A stretch of DNA of 64,000 bases from the NCBI RefSeq assembly GCF_921293095.1, contig NC_060252.1, forward strand, positions 3,906,001-3,970,000, given 5' to 3'. Position 1 is the stretch's first letter. Every line of letters begins with the position of its first letter. Both the position numbers and the translations under genes were made by a program. The DNA comes from Ischnura elegans. Its lineage: Eukaryota; Arthropoda; Insecta; Odonata; Coenagrionidae. This document shows, in pieces, positions 54,241 through 64,000 of this stretch. The notes below the pieces were generated by a model that was given only the letters and a program-made list of their open reading frames with translations, had not been told where the DNA came from and searched no databases.

Positions 54241-56990
54241 CAGCTACATGCATCTCTTGAACTGTGCTGAATATTTAAATTAATCGATGGTCATTGACAT
54301 GCATGATGGACTGTAACTGCGTCGAAGCATGGGATGTCAGAGGATAGGTGCCCCCGTGCCAGCGGTGTCCTCCGCGAATGTATTGCGGGTAATTGCCAAA
54401 TACAATAAAATCGGGAAGAAGACTCTGAACCCACGTGGGCTGCTCGTGATGGTCACGCGGGGATATTGGCCGAATATTTCATTAATTACGATGGTGAATA
54501 ATTTGGGGATGAATTATTCTATTTTTCTCGGTGTATATGCTAATGGTTGATTAACGGAAGAAATGTTGCAGTTGGGATAAAGACAACACATTGGCGCACG
54601 TTGAGCCAAGCGGCAGCGGCCGTGGAGTTGAAAGCCCCAAAATGTTTGGGTGGTTGGTAAGTCTTCGGTCCCACTCACTTCAAATCAATTCCTCGAAAAA
54701 TGGAGCGTCAGATAGCTCCGCTCCACAGGTGATGTGTCGCTGTTAGAGAAAACAATGTCGAGGGGATGGGGGTGATAAATTTGGGGGGGGGGGGGGTAAG
54801 CTCCCAAAGCCCCCCTGACTTCTTGCCTACCTCCTCCCCCTTTTAGTTTATTAAAAGAATGGTTGTTTACCAGGTGCCTTGATGACTAGAAATTTGAAAA
54901 GTTTTCTTTAGAAATTGTGGATTATGTCTCATTCAAATCAAACGGTTTCCTGACGCTACAAATTCAAACGATGGCTGAATTATTGGAATTTGAAGTTCAA
55001 TAAACTCTGCCATCCGACAAAAAGAATTCCGGTCATCCGTATTTAGTGTAAGTAATTTTTAAAAGCAGAAAAGCAGCGCTCTGTATGGATCTCAGGGGAA
55101 GGGGCTAAGTGGGCCCTTAGGATGAGAAATGTTTCCCGCGAAGTGAACTCGATCTGAAATCCGGCTGTCACGACAGCACGTTTACAGCACGTCTAGGCCA
55201 CTGAAACTTATTGCGATGCCAGTCTTATAAAATACATACCAACAGTGAAAATAGTATCAAGCACGCAGCAAATACATAGGAAAATAATCATTAAATCCAA
55301 CATAAATCAAAGCTGAAGTTTGCATTTGCGGGTAATTTCTCCCTCTGTGTGCCCATATAATATATCTTCACGCGCAAACGAAATATTTGAGGTGCGTTGC
55401 CAGTGACAACCAAAGCAGTAAGGGAAACTCAATTTCCTCGAGGAGCAGAAGTGGCAAGCTTTGCTCTAAAACTTTTGAAAGTGACTGTACCTATGTTTCA
55501 ATCAATTGGTGATCAGTTGAAATGCTATTTTTCACTGCATTGCTTGTTATTACTTAAGCTATTTTCTATATCACATTTTGCTTGGCATTGTCACTCATTT
55601 ATTTTATGATTTGGTGAGTTGAACATTCACAAATGGGGCGTGGCCACCCAGTCCAGATAATAATTAAGCTAATAAATGAATTACTAAAGATATTTAATTA
55701 TCATCATTGCATAATGTAATAGGTAATCAATTAAGTCCGCCTGGGACTTTATTTTCTATTCAATAAAATGTACTGAAAATTTTTCACCAACAGAGAAACA
55801 AGATAGTCGTTCATTATCTGGTTTATAAGTCTGGCAAATAATTCTACTATCCTCAAATGGGCCTACAGTAATAAGCATGTATTTTTTCACCAGCGGTTCT
55901 ATTGCATTATGCCTCAAACTCCTAAATTATGACTTAATTTAGATATTCCATCTTTCAAATGAATGCTGTTTAAACATTGAGAATCATCAAATTTGAAATA
56001 TCTCACTCTCCAAATTTTCAATTCTCCCACTTAAGGTATTACTGAATAGGCATCCGCCTATTTTATCAATGTCCACTCAAGCTCATTTTTTAATTCAGTT
56101 GGCATTTTTTCATTTAAACATCTAATTCCGACATGAAGAAGCAGACTGGAATGCCTGCGCAATACATGCCATCTACAGAAATGAATAAACGCCGCAGAGA
56201 ACTTGAAAGACTCACACCATTCTGCAAAACTCTTCCATCTAATATGTTGTGTTGTATCTCGCTGGAAACAGCGTAAAAATGTTGGTATATGACACCTTTC
56301 CCATCTATGCAGTTCAATTTAGACAGCACATAGAGTGATTGAAAAATATCTGTTCTCCCTTTTTTGCCGGTACTTTGTAAAAGCACTTTGTTGCACAAAG
56401 TATTAATTGAGAGAAAATAATGGACCTATCGTTATGTAATAATTAACTATCCCGAACCGCTACAGTGCCGCCAGTTATAATTTATTTCGCATTTCTGGAT
56501 TGAGAAACATATACAACTTACATTCATATCACGCAGGTGAAGCCATAATAAATGTTTACACGTGTTATAAATCTGTCGATTCTATAATAATTTTGCGGAA
56601 CTGATTTACAATTAATGGAATGCTATCAACACCACATGAACGATAAAGGAAATTTTTATAATAATACGCCCGCTATCCATGTAAGCTAATGAAATAAATC
56701 TGTTTAGAATCCAAGCAATATAACATTTTAGTTTACCTTTTCTATTTATTTCTATTTTTTTGATAAGGACAATTACTCGAGAAAATTTAGTGACCTCCTC
56801 TTGCTATCGTCCTTTGATCATGTTATATCACTCACTCACTATGTTTGACGAATAAAATATTGTATTTCCAAAGTTACGGGGTTAATTAAAGTTATCTAAG
56901 ACATATAGATCAAATTATTGTTTTTTTATTCTCAAATGATCATCATATTTATCTTTGAGATGGTGGAATTCATTTTACGTCAGCAATATA
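54241..56990. other. No supported gene
   Basis: A run of 14 G at 54783-54796 with nearby CCCCCC may mark an old hAT-type MITE without definable ends. The frames at 54329-54550, 55397-55609 and 56114-56398 (minus) have no recognisable family. Confidence 0.35.
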
Positions 56991-57039
56991 TTTTCCCGCC
57001 ATCACAAGTTTTGTTTGCTAGCGCTGACGAACAGCAGTG

Positions 57040-57200
57040 CAGGATGGTGTTCCCATTTGTTTAGCGCAAGTGACGTCACAGCTGCGATTGGAACACGCTC
57101 TGAGCTAAACAGTTGAAAACAGATGAGCGCAGATACGCGATTGGAGCGCACCCTAAATCCTCCTCCCATGGCGATGGATGCCCAAGGTGGTATTTCGCCT
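57040..57200 (-). promoter_or_regulatory. Promoter-like CRE/CCAAT cluster (weak)
   Basis: On the minus strand CCAATCGCG and CCAATCGCAG flank a stretch that ends in GTGACGTCAC (57071-57080). The density of CCAAT and CRE motifs in a locally GC-rich patch is promoter-like, but the same CRE sits in MITEs elsewhere in this window and no gene follows. Confidence 0.2.
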
Positions 57201-57749
57201 CGTGAACAAGTCGCCTCCAATGCTCTCTGTCCATGGAAAGCCATTACAACCACATGCGAAATAATAACGACGTTTAGCGGTCGGAAAAACATAATATATA
57301 ATATTTTATCTTAAAACTAGCAACGGAAGAAATTTTTTTTTATGATTTTGGGCAGTGTTCCAGAGATGATACGCAGTGACTAACAATAAGTAATGCTTTC
57401 GAAACTTCGTTGTGCGTTGACTAGGAAAACAAGGTTACTCCTGATCACTTCGAGTGCACACATCCCTATAGAAAGGCTTCGTGGCAAACAATTCGTTTAA
57501 TATATTCAGAGGATTTTTTCGTTTAATGAGAAGTGCAAGTAGCATTCGAGGAAGTATTTTCTTCGGGTTTTAACAACGACCCATCGAATTTCATTGTAGT
57601 AGAGGGTCATGTGGACATATCTGTGAAGTTTAAGGATAAACCTAAATCCCTAAATCATCAATTTAGAGCACGAAGTGGTGTGGTGTTATCCTCTTTATTT
57701 ACGTCGTTGTGAACTAGACAACAGCTATCAACAATGAAATGAGTATTTT

Positions 57750-60560
57750 ATAGTGTGTTGAGGTTTTTTAGATTACATTTTGTGTATATAAGTTTAGATT
57801 AGATTGCACTTTAAGCTGGAGTAGGGTGGTGTTCATTTTACGAGAAATATAATTAACATGATCACTCCAAGGCTGACTTGAGCTGATAATAATCCCAAGA
57901 TTTTGAACTGAGTCATAGTAGAAATTGAATGTACCATCAACACAGACTTGAGATATATTTCCATGAAGGTAGCGATTTTTGATTTTGGGACAGCCAGTGA
58001 TAATTTGATCTTATTTTGTTTGGAAGTTATTTTTTTGTGTTATTTCGCTGCAACAAAGCAGAAATGATTTTTATATCCTCATAAATTTTTTGACTGCGTC
58101 AGCATTTCCGCTTGGGAAAGAGTGACGACAGGTATATCTGCAGGTCATCTGCGTAAAGCATGTAGTTCGTGTGTTTGAAGCTATGGAGAAGGCCATGAAC
58201 GAAAATGGAAAAGAGCAGTGGGCCAAGTACAGAACCCTGCGGCACTCCACAGTGGACTGTTGCCCAGCTGAAAAGATTCCGTAACTGTCACTTACGGCTC
58301 ACCGAAGGTCAGGTAGATTGGAGCGAAAGAAGTCGAGGACCGAATAGTATTAAACCAATGTCCTCATTTTCTCATGTAAAAGAACAGGCTCTACCCGATC
58401 GAAGGACTTGCTGAAGTCGAATAAAACGTGTATCGTCACCATTCTCTTGACAAATACACTTCGCATGTCACCGGTGATTTTCAGAAGAAGGGTGGAAAAT
58501 TTACGACGAAATCCATATTGAAATGGGTGAACTTTTTTGTTTCCTGTGAGGAAATGAACAACTTCAGGATGAAAAATAGGTTCTAGCGCTTTGGAGATGC
58601 TGCATAAAATAGATACAGGTTTTTAATCTGGCGGATTTGTTGGATTTTTAACCTTCTTTTGTCGGTGTTATGAGTGATGATTTCCAAAAGGAAGGAATTT
58701 GAAAGATTGTAGTGAAATATTAAACAAATCGGAGATTATAGGCATTGTAACAGGGTAGAATGTTTTTAGCATCCGTAGGATCTTTCATCTATCCCGGTGA
58801 AGTTAGATTTGGAAAGGGAAATAAATTCATTGAGGGTTATTGGTATTAATATTGTCGAAATAGAAGCTTGAGTCTCTGAAGGGAAGCACAGTGTTTGATG
58901 CGGTGGCTGGAGTAGGAAGTAAAGGGTTACTGCTTGGGAGACACTGGAGAGGTAAAGATTGATTTGGTTGACGGTAATAGTTTGTGCTAGAGAGAATTAT
59001 GCCGATGACGCACAGTGCATAAATTCCTTGGTTCCTTCCATACACGCTCAGAATCTCTACTACCAGAGAGAGCGCTGGCAGAGTAGAGTCATTGCTCAAG
59101 CGTTTCGTCAGATTCCTTAACTTGGTAAATTGAGCTTACTCATTTGGGTTTTCGGTGCGAATGGAATCATGTCGAATACGATTACGCACCTTCATTTTTT
59201 CTGAGATGCTCTTGGTCAGCCAGGGAGTGGTTAGGCGATTGGGTTTATATGTTATAAAGGGAATGAGGAGGTTAAAGCAATTTGTATTATTTTCGTTGAA
59301 TATTTCTAGTTTGGGGTCGATGTCATCTGACTGACACATGTTTATCCTGTCAGCGGATGAATGGCCATCAAGGAATATTTATGAACAGTATTAGACGGTG
59401 CAGTCTCCAGCGAGGTTAAAGGCACTTCTGGCGTCCCTCAGGGTAGTGTCATAGGCCCACTCATATTCCTTCTTTATATAAACGACATTGATGAAGTAGT
59501 ACTCAGTAACCTCGATTATTTGCAGACGACGATATAGTTTATAGGGAAATCTATTCCAGTAAAGATAGGGATGAACTAACGAATGACCTTTGCGTGACGT
59601 TTTATGGACCATGTGGTGTGCATGTATGAGTCCAATTGCATGCTGCATTCTGGTGATTGATCACCCCTGCCAAACACCCTAGAGGTGGCTCGCAGGGTAT
59701 TACTTAGATGTAGAATATTTCTTCGTTAAACGTTATAAAGTCGCCAAAAGTAAATTGGTGAGCGGAACACTGATTTATTGGAAACGGACGTTTGTTTATG
59801 GGCCGGTATAAATTGGACCGGAGTTTGTGGAAATGAGATTACTTTGTCAAAGATATTCATAATGCAGGGTCGAGGCAGGTGTATTTTAAGTGTGGTGAGC
59901 GATTAGGTCCGAGACCAAATGTGGGTTATTACGATGTATGTAGTGTCTCAGATGGTTGCTGCTTGAAGTCAAAGAGAGCATATCAGCATTAAAAAATAAA
60001 CGACAATTATTGCATTTTTATATGTAGGATAATAACGTAAGAACGAATTCACAAATTCATGTATGAGACTAGTTTTAGGTGGGCGATAGGCTAAAGCAAG
60101 TAGAGGTCTAAGCAGTGTTAATTCCAAACACATCTAGAATAATGAGTTCAGTCTTAGCATAATACTCTTAGTTAGGAGTACTCAATACGCAACAGTTCAG
60201 TTGATGTCGAATGAAAGTCCCAACGCCACCACTTTTTTCCCGATCCGGTCATGCCGCAATAGTTTGTAATCGGCAAGAGTACACCATATCATCTGGGATT
60301 GTAGGTTTCATCCATGTTTCGGTCATCCATAAAATGTCAAATGTCTCTCTAAGGAAACGAATACGAAATTCGTCAATATGGTGCTGTGTGAAAGGCTGGC
60401 AGTTTACAAGACATTGTTTTACACGATCATAAGATCTGTTGTTAATAAGATATGTTGAGCTGGATTTTAACTTAGAATACTGAGAGTAACTTTGCGGTAA
60501 GATACCTTTTGGTTTACTTGATGCAATCAAAGCTCCATTTACGGGTCTCACTTCAGTTGA
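57750..60560 (-). pseudogene. Jockey-like LINE: endonuclease and RT, interrupted
   Basis: On the minus strand the element starts with an endonuclease region (FRETFDILWMTETWMKPTIP at about 60330, then after a frameshift ADYKLLRHDRIGKKSGGVG, 60200-60265). It continues through KPNRLTTPWLTKSISEKMKV (59150-59270) to RT blocks [45 protein letters not shown] and the catalytic [11 protein letters not shown] (about 58155). This order is that of Jockey-type ORF2. Frameshifts, stops and a nested LINE at 59381-59712 make it inactive. The 3' end near 57750 is not precise. Confidence 0.8.
59381..59712 (+). mobile_element. Internally deleted CR1/Jockey-like LINE nested in the Jockey-like element
   Basis: It holds the RT stretch from VLDGAV to the decayed LFADD region and then jumps at about 59592 (GAATGACCTTTGCGTGACG) straight into the 3' UTR, ending GGCTCGCAGGGTATTAC. 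Compared with the copy at 15063-16394 about 800 bp are missing. The 8-bp direct repeat GAATATTT at 59373-59380 and 59713-59720 is its TSD. The host frame continues across the site when the insertion is ignored, which supports the boundaries. Confidence 0.85.
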
Positions 60561-61117
60561 ACAATTGGACGTGTGCTATTGAAGGCTAATGCTCTGTTCG
60601 TCATCACGGAGCTCAATGACGTCGTCGCAGTGTGGATTTGTTCTCGTGTGGCTCTTGTTCTTTCACACACTCGTGTTCGGATGGCAAAAGATAATGAGAA
60701 TGAGGACAACGAACGCTGATCCCTATCATCCTTGCCATCCCTGAAATCGATGACGTCCGAGAGTCATCATTTGAGCTGTCATCCCTGAAAATGTACGTGA
60801 AAATGTGTGATGTTGAGGCTTTTGTATCATTCCCACGATTCTACGAAAACTTCTTCCTACCACGAGTTCCGCAATTATTTTGTTTTCGCGCTGTACGCTG
60901 TCGTAGTACCTTAGAACTGATTGGGAGTATGTATGCACGAATGAAAGACATGTCGCTCGCACGCGCCTTGCGATAGCTTTGCTTTTCATCATCGCGCAGC
61001 GATTTCATGATTTATATTTACGTGCCATAAAAGTGTCTGGACAATGACGTGAGACAACTTTGGCGAATTCAACCCATCATGAATGTCACAATTATGGGAA
61101 CGGTGGTTCTTATCTGT
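60561..61117. other. No supported gene
   Basis: The open frames at 60726-60992 (minus) and 60791-60976 (plus) overlap and carry no family I recognise. They could belong to ORF1 of the Jockey-like element, but nothing such as zinc knuckles supports that. Confidence 0.25.
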
Positions 61118-61125
61118 GTTGTCAC

Positions 61126-62402
61126 TAGTGTTGGGTCGTTGGTGATCGATTCTTCAAAATGATTGAATCACCCAGTGATTCAAATGACTCATGATTCATT
61201 GCGCAAAATAAAGTCGATCATAAATCGACTTCCGGTTCCATGGTCGATCATCAATAAGCAATCAGTCCGACTTCCGGTTGTTCAGTGATTGATTTTAAGT
61301 TCTTACTTTTGGTGTGAAAATGTCTGGCGTTGTGCTTTTGTGAATGAAATTGATGTTTTCATCCGTAAGTATACTTCCAGATAATAGCTTTTTTTGCCCT
61401 CTTCGTAATGTATTTTTAATATCCGTGCTGTATTAGCAGCGAATTTCATGAATATCAATTGACACACGACAGATAATTTACACACGCAATTAACCGTAAT
61501 CCCCCTGATTGTACCTGGGGCATCTAACTTCGTTTTTTTTTCGTATTTTCCGGATTGCTTTAGTCTACTTAAGATGAATTTTCGAAAGAAATTGTTATAT
61601 TCATCGCTTAATATGATTTACATAGTTTACATATTGCGTTTGCGTAGCACTGGGAATAATCTGGTAATAACTAAAAGAACAACTTTTCAAAACTTTGTTC
61701 GCATCTTTTATTTTTCATCGTCACTTCTGATGAAATGTGTGAAAAACATTCTGCTCGAAATTAAACATTGCACTTGGCACGTCTATGATTTGCACGCTCG
61801 GCATTTTTAGTATAGCAATGAGTATCGGTGTGGGGTGATTCAAGAGTAAAATTAGAAATTAATGAGAAAAGATCAATTGGATTTAGCATGCATAATCCGA
61901 AATCGGATTTCTTTTTACTCAGACATGCTTTTACAAATGCGTGCATGATTGTTTTCATGAAACATCTTTCCCTCAAAATTCTTAAATATCTCCAAAAATG
62001 TATTAAAGCAAATATATTTCTCCGTATCTTCAAAATACCAAAACTCTATTAGCACTTTATTAGAGGATATAATTTATTTAAAATTAGCAATTGACTATAT
62101 TTTTCATATTGCGTTTATTGGCATCAGGTTCTTCATTCTCTCGACCATAATTCGCTTAAGTCATGCGATTCATTTCAATGGATAGGTCTTTGTTCCATCT
62201 ATGATTGGTGTTGTTAAACGGTTTCAATCTTCTGATTCAATCAGGGATTTCAGTCAATCAAATCAAAAAAGTCATCAATCAAAATGATTGAGTGATGGAA
62301 ATGATTGAATGATCGAAATGATTGAATCAGTTGATGGAATCACCCAAATGACTTGAATAATAAAGATCGAATCTTTGAAAAGAACGACTTCGCCCATCTC
62401 TA
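61126..62402. mobile_element. Non-autonomous hAT element, 1277 bp, with perfect TSD
   Basis: Ends TAGTGTTGGGTCGTTG and, inverted, TAGAGATGGGCGAAGTCG. Perfect 8-bp TSD GTTGTCAC at 61118-61125 and 62403-62410. Both subterminal regions are packed with GATTGAATCA/ATGATTGAATC motifs in both orientations (61140-61290 and 62190-62370). The interior has no transposase frame. Confidence 0.9.
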
Positions 62403-62414
62403 GTTGTCACCCAC

Positions 62415-62641
62415 CGCGCTTGTGTCGCTAAGGAGAGTAGCAATCCGAATTTTATTTTGGAGAAATAAATGATAATTATGCATGCAAACACTTATTTACG
62501 TTCGTGATGACATTTTCTATCAAATTAATTAGCTAATGTTAAACTTCTAGTTCTCACGATTGCATTCGCCATTTGTGTCGCTAGTGAGAGAAGCGATACG
62601 AATTTTACTATGGAGAGATAAATTATAATTATGCATGTTTT
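62415..62641 (+). repeat. Diverged tandem duplication, period about 151 bp
   Basis: TGTGTCGCTAAGGAGAG ... GAATTTTATTTTGGAGA ... ATAATTATGCATG at 62419-62490 recurs as TGTGTCGCTAGTGAGAG ... GAATTTTACTATGGAGA ... ATAATTATGCATG at 62570-62641. The hAT element at 61126 inserted just at the start of the first copy. Confidence 0.75.
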
Positions 62642-64000
62642 TAAATAAATTAATAACTTGTTTTATTACTCAAAAGAAATAAAAAGTACAGAATAGAATT
62701 AATTACATAAAAAGGAGTAACTTTAGGTAGCCAGTAAGGACAACCTGTTTTATGGCTACCAACATTTACACAGGGTCATACTGACACGGAAACATTTTAG
62801 GCACAACATTTGAATTGAAGTAAGTACGTACATGTCTTACATGGTATTATATCAAAGAAAAACATCCTGTACTAAACAACCAATACTGTATATTTTTCAT
62901 AATTGCGTTATTATTTTTTGCTTTCAGACATGAATCAGGTAATAAGTTATACCTACACTTTTGGGCCTATAAATAAGAAACAACGTTTATACAGCGTAAG
63001 GTTAGGTCTTGGTAAAGTAATACGTGATCTTCGTAGGGTGAAGGAAACGTCACACAGTGGGCTAGAATCGAAAAAATCTGGCCAAAACCTCAAAATCGAT
63101 TTTTTTGAGGTAGGAAGTTTAAACTTCGCATACACATTCTCAAATAAACTGTGCATAACTACTCAGATTATTTTGGTCCTGTGTTTTCACTTTAGCAATA
63201 TATGTGAGGTCAAAGTTGAGCAAATTTAGCGAAAAACGACCACCCTCGATTTTTTCTGAAAATTGCCGACTTTATCCTCGTGCAGTGGTTTTATAAATAG
63301 TTTTATCGACAAAACTGTTATACCATCTTAATAAAAACTTCCTATTCTTTCATTTGAAGGGTTTTTAAAGATTTTGTTTCATCAATAACCATAGGTATAT
63401 AACAAAATGGCGGAGCCTGTTTTCAACCCATTTTTTTACATAAACGTAGAAAAAAAGTAGACATTATCACCGGCTTACACTAAGTAACTTATATCATGTC
63501 GTTCTTTGAAGCTTCTATATTGTGAATCTAAAGTCAAACCTTGCACCAATTTGCAACCCCGAATTTTAAATCGTTTTTTCGAACGCACGGACGACTCCGG
63601 TTCTGGCCGGCGGCGGCGGAGAGTACGGCGACGCGGCAAGCGGGTGGATGCAATATGGTCTCATTCACTTTTATGTGTGGATAACAGATACATTAGTGAC
63701 AGAAAATAAGCACCAGAAAGTAAAATTAATAAATATTGCTACGAATGACTCTCATTTTGTAATCGCTGGGCACTGCAAGAGGTGCACTGAAAGGTTTCTT
63801 TCTTTGAGTGCATTCCATGGAGAATGGACTTAAATCGCGTGCTTAAAGTGGGGAAACGGACTCTTTTACTAACTTATAAACTTTTTAACAATAAAAATTA
63901 ATATATTCCTTATACGTAATGGAAAATGGCTCAATACGGTACTTGATTTTGCCAAATCAAATACTGTCTTGGTGCTTGAAGAGTTCATTATTCTTATCCA
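62642..64000. other. No supported feature
   Basis: AT-rich sequence. A GC-rich, Arg-coding patch (63580-63650, GGCCGGCGGCGGCGG) and a frame at 62903-63229 have no recognisable family. Confidence 0.35.

Noticed and set aside
56114-56398. 94-codon open frame on the minus strand
   Set aside because: There is no recognisable family and the opposite strand is also partly open; no splice context supports it.
60726-60992. Possible ORF1 of the Jockey-like element
   Set aside because: No zinc-knuckle or RNA-binding motif was visible, and an overlapping plus-strand frame exists.
63506-63709. Arg-rich frame
   Set aside because: It arises from a short GGC/CGG-rich patch; no family match or splice context.

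Overview
This is a non-coding, repeat-dominated window from a eukaryotic nuclear genome, almost certainly an arthropod. The evidence is AT-rich DNA with GT...AG splice-like sites, no operons or bacterial genes, and many decayed arthropod-type transposons: Jockey-, CR1- and RTE-like LINEs, Penelope-like elements, hAT-type MITEs, a PIF/Harbinger transposase exon and a tRNA-derived SINE. I cannot fix the species. No host protein-coding gene is identified with confidence.

Region by region. 1-5.8 kb: a LINE reverse transcriptase (RT) C-terminus, a Penelope-like 3' end, a 163-bp hAT MITE, a 90-bp hairpin, one copy of a three-part element (3735-4657) and a 791-bp hAT element with perfect target-site duplications (TSDs). 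6.5-13.2 kb: diverged repeat copies in both orientations, two of three copies of a ~620-660 bp MITE, an RT fragment at 10.1 kb and an inverted second copy of the three-part element (about 10.39-10.98 kb). 13.6-16.6 kb: a minus-strand LINE relic next to a hAT-type MITE that was split by a CR1-like LINE. 19-21 kb: LINE tails. 23.65 kb: a perfect 46-bp palindrome. 24.0-26.1 kb: the best candidate for a host gene start (CRE and CCAAT motifs, first exon, 1.8-kb intron holding the third MITE copy, second exon with an ATG next to a consensus donor).

28-39 kb: mostly LINE relics on the minus strand, one near-intact CR1-like tail, and a Harbinger exon at 35.9 kb. 39.2-44.0 kb: a GC-richer promoter-like stretch followed by several exon-like segments without a long reading frame, including a tandem duplication that kept both splice acceptors. 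44.14-45.13 kb: the most striking structure, a 933-bp inverted repeat made of two Penelope-like ends with GIY-YIG nuclease coding, bracketed by one 13-bp direct repeat. 45.8-50.1 kb: a LINE remnant, a hAT MITE, a Penelope-like fragment and a 1.9-kb TSD-flanked element. 50.8-53.7 kb: a two-block degenerate minisatellite. 53.8-54.2 kb: a SINE. 57.7-60.6 kb: a minus-strand Jockey-like element with endonuclease and RT coding, interrupted by an internally deleted CR1-like copy with an 8-bp TSD. 61.1-62.4 kb: a 1.28-kb hAT element with a perfect 8-bp TSD.

There is no gene pathway here. The window records repeated transposition and nesting, and several insertions can be ordered because their TSDs are still readable.
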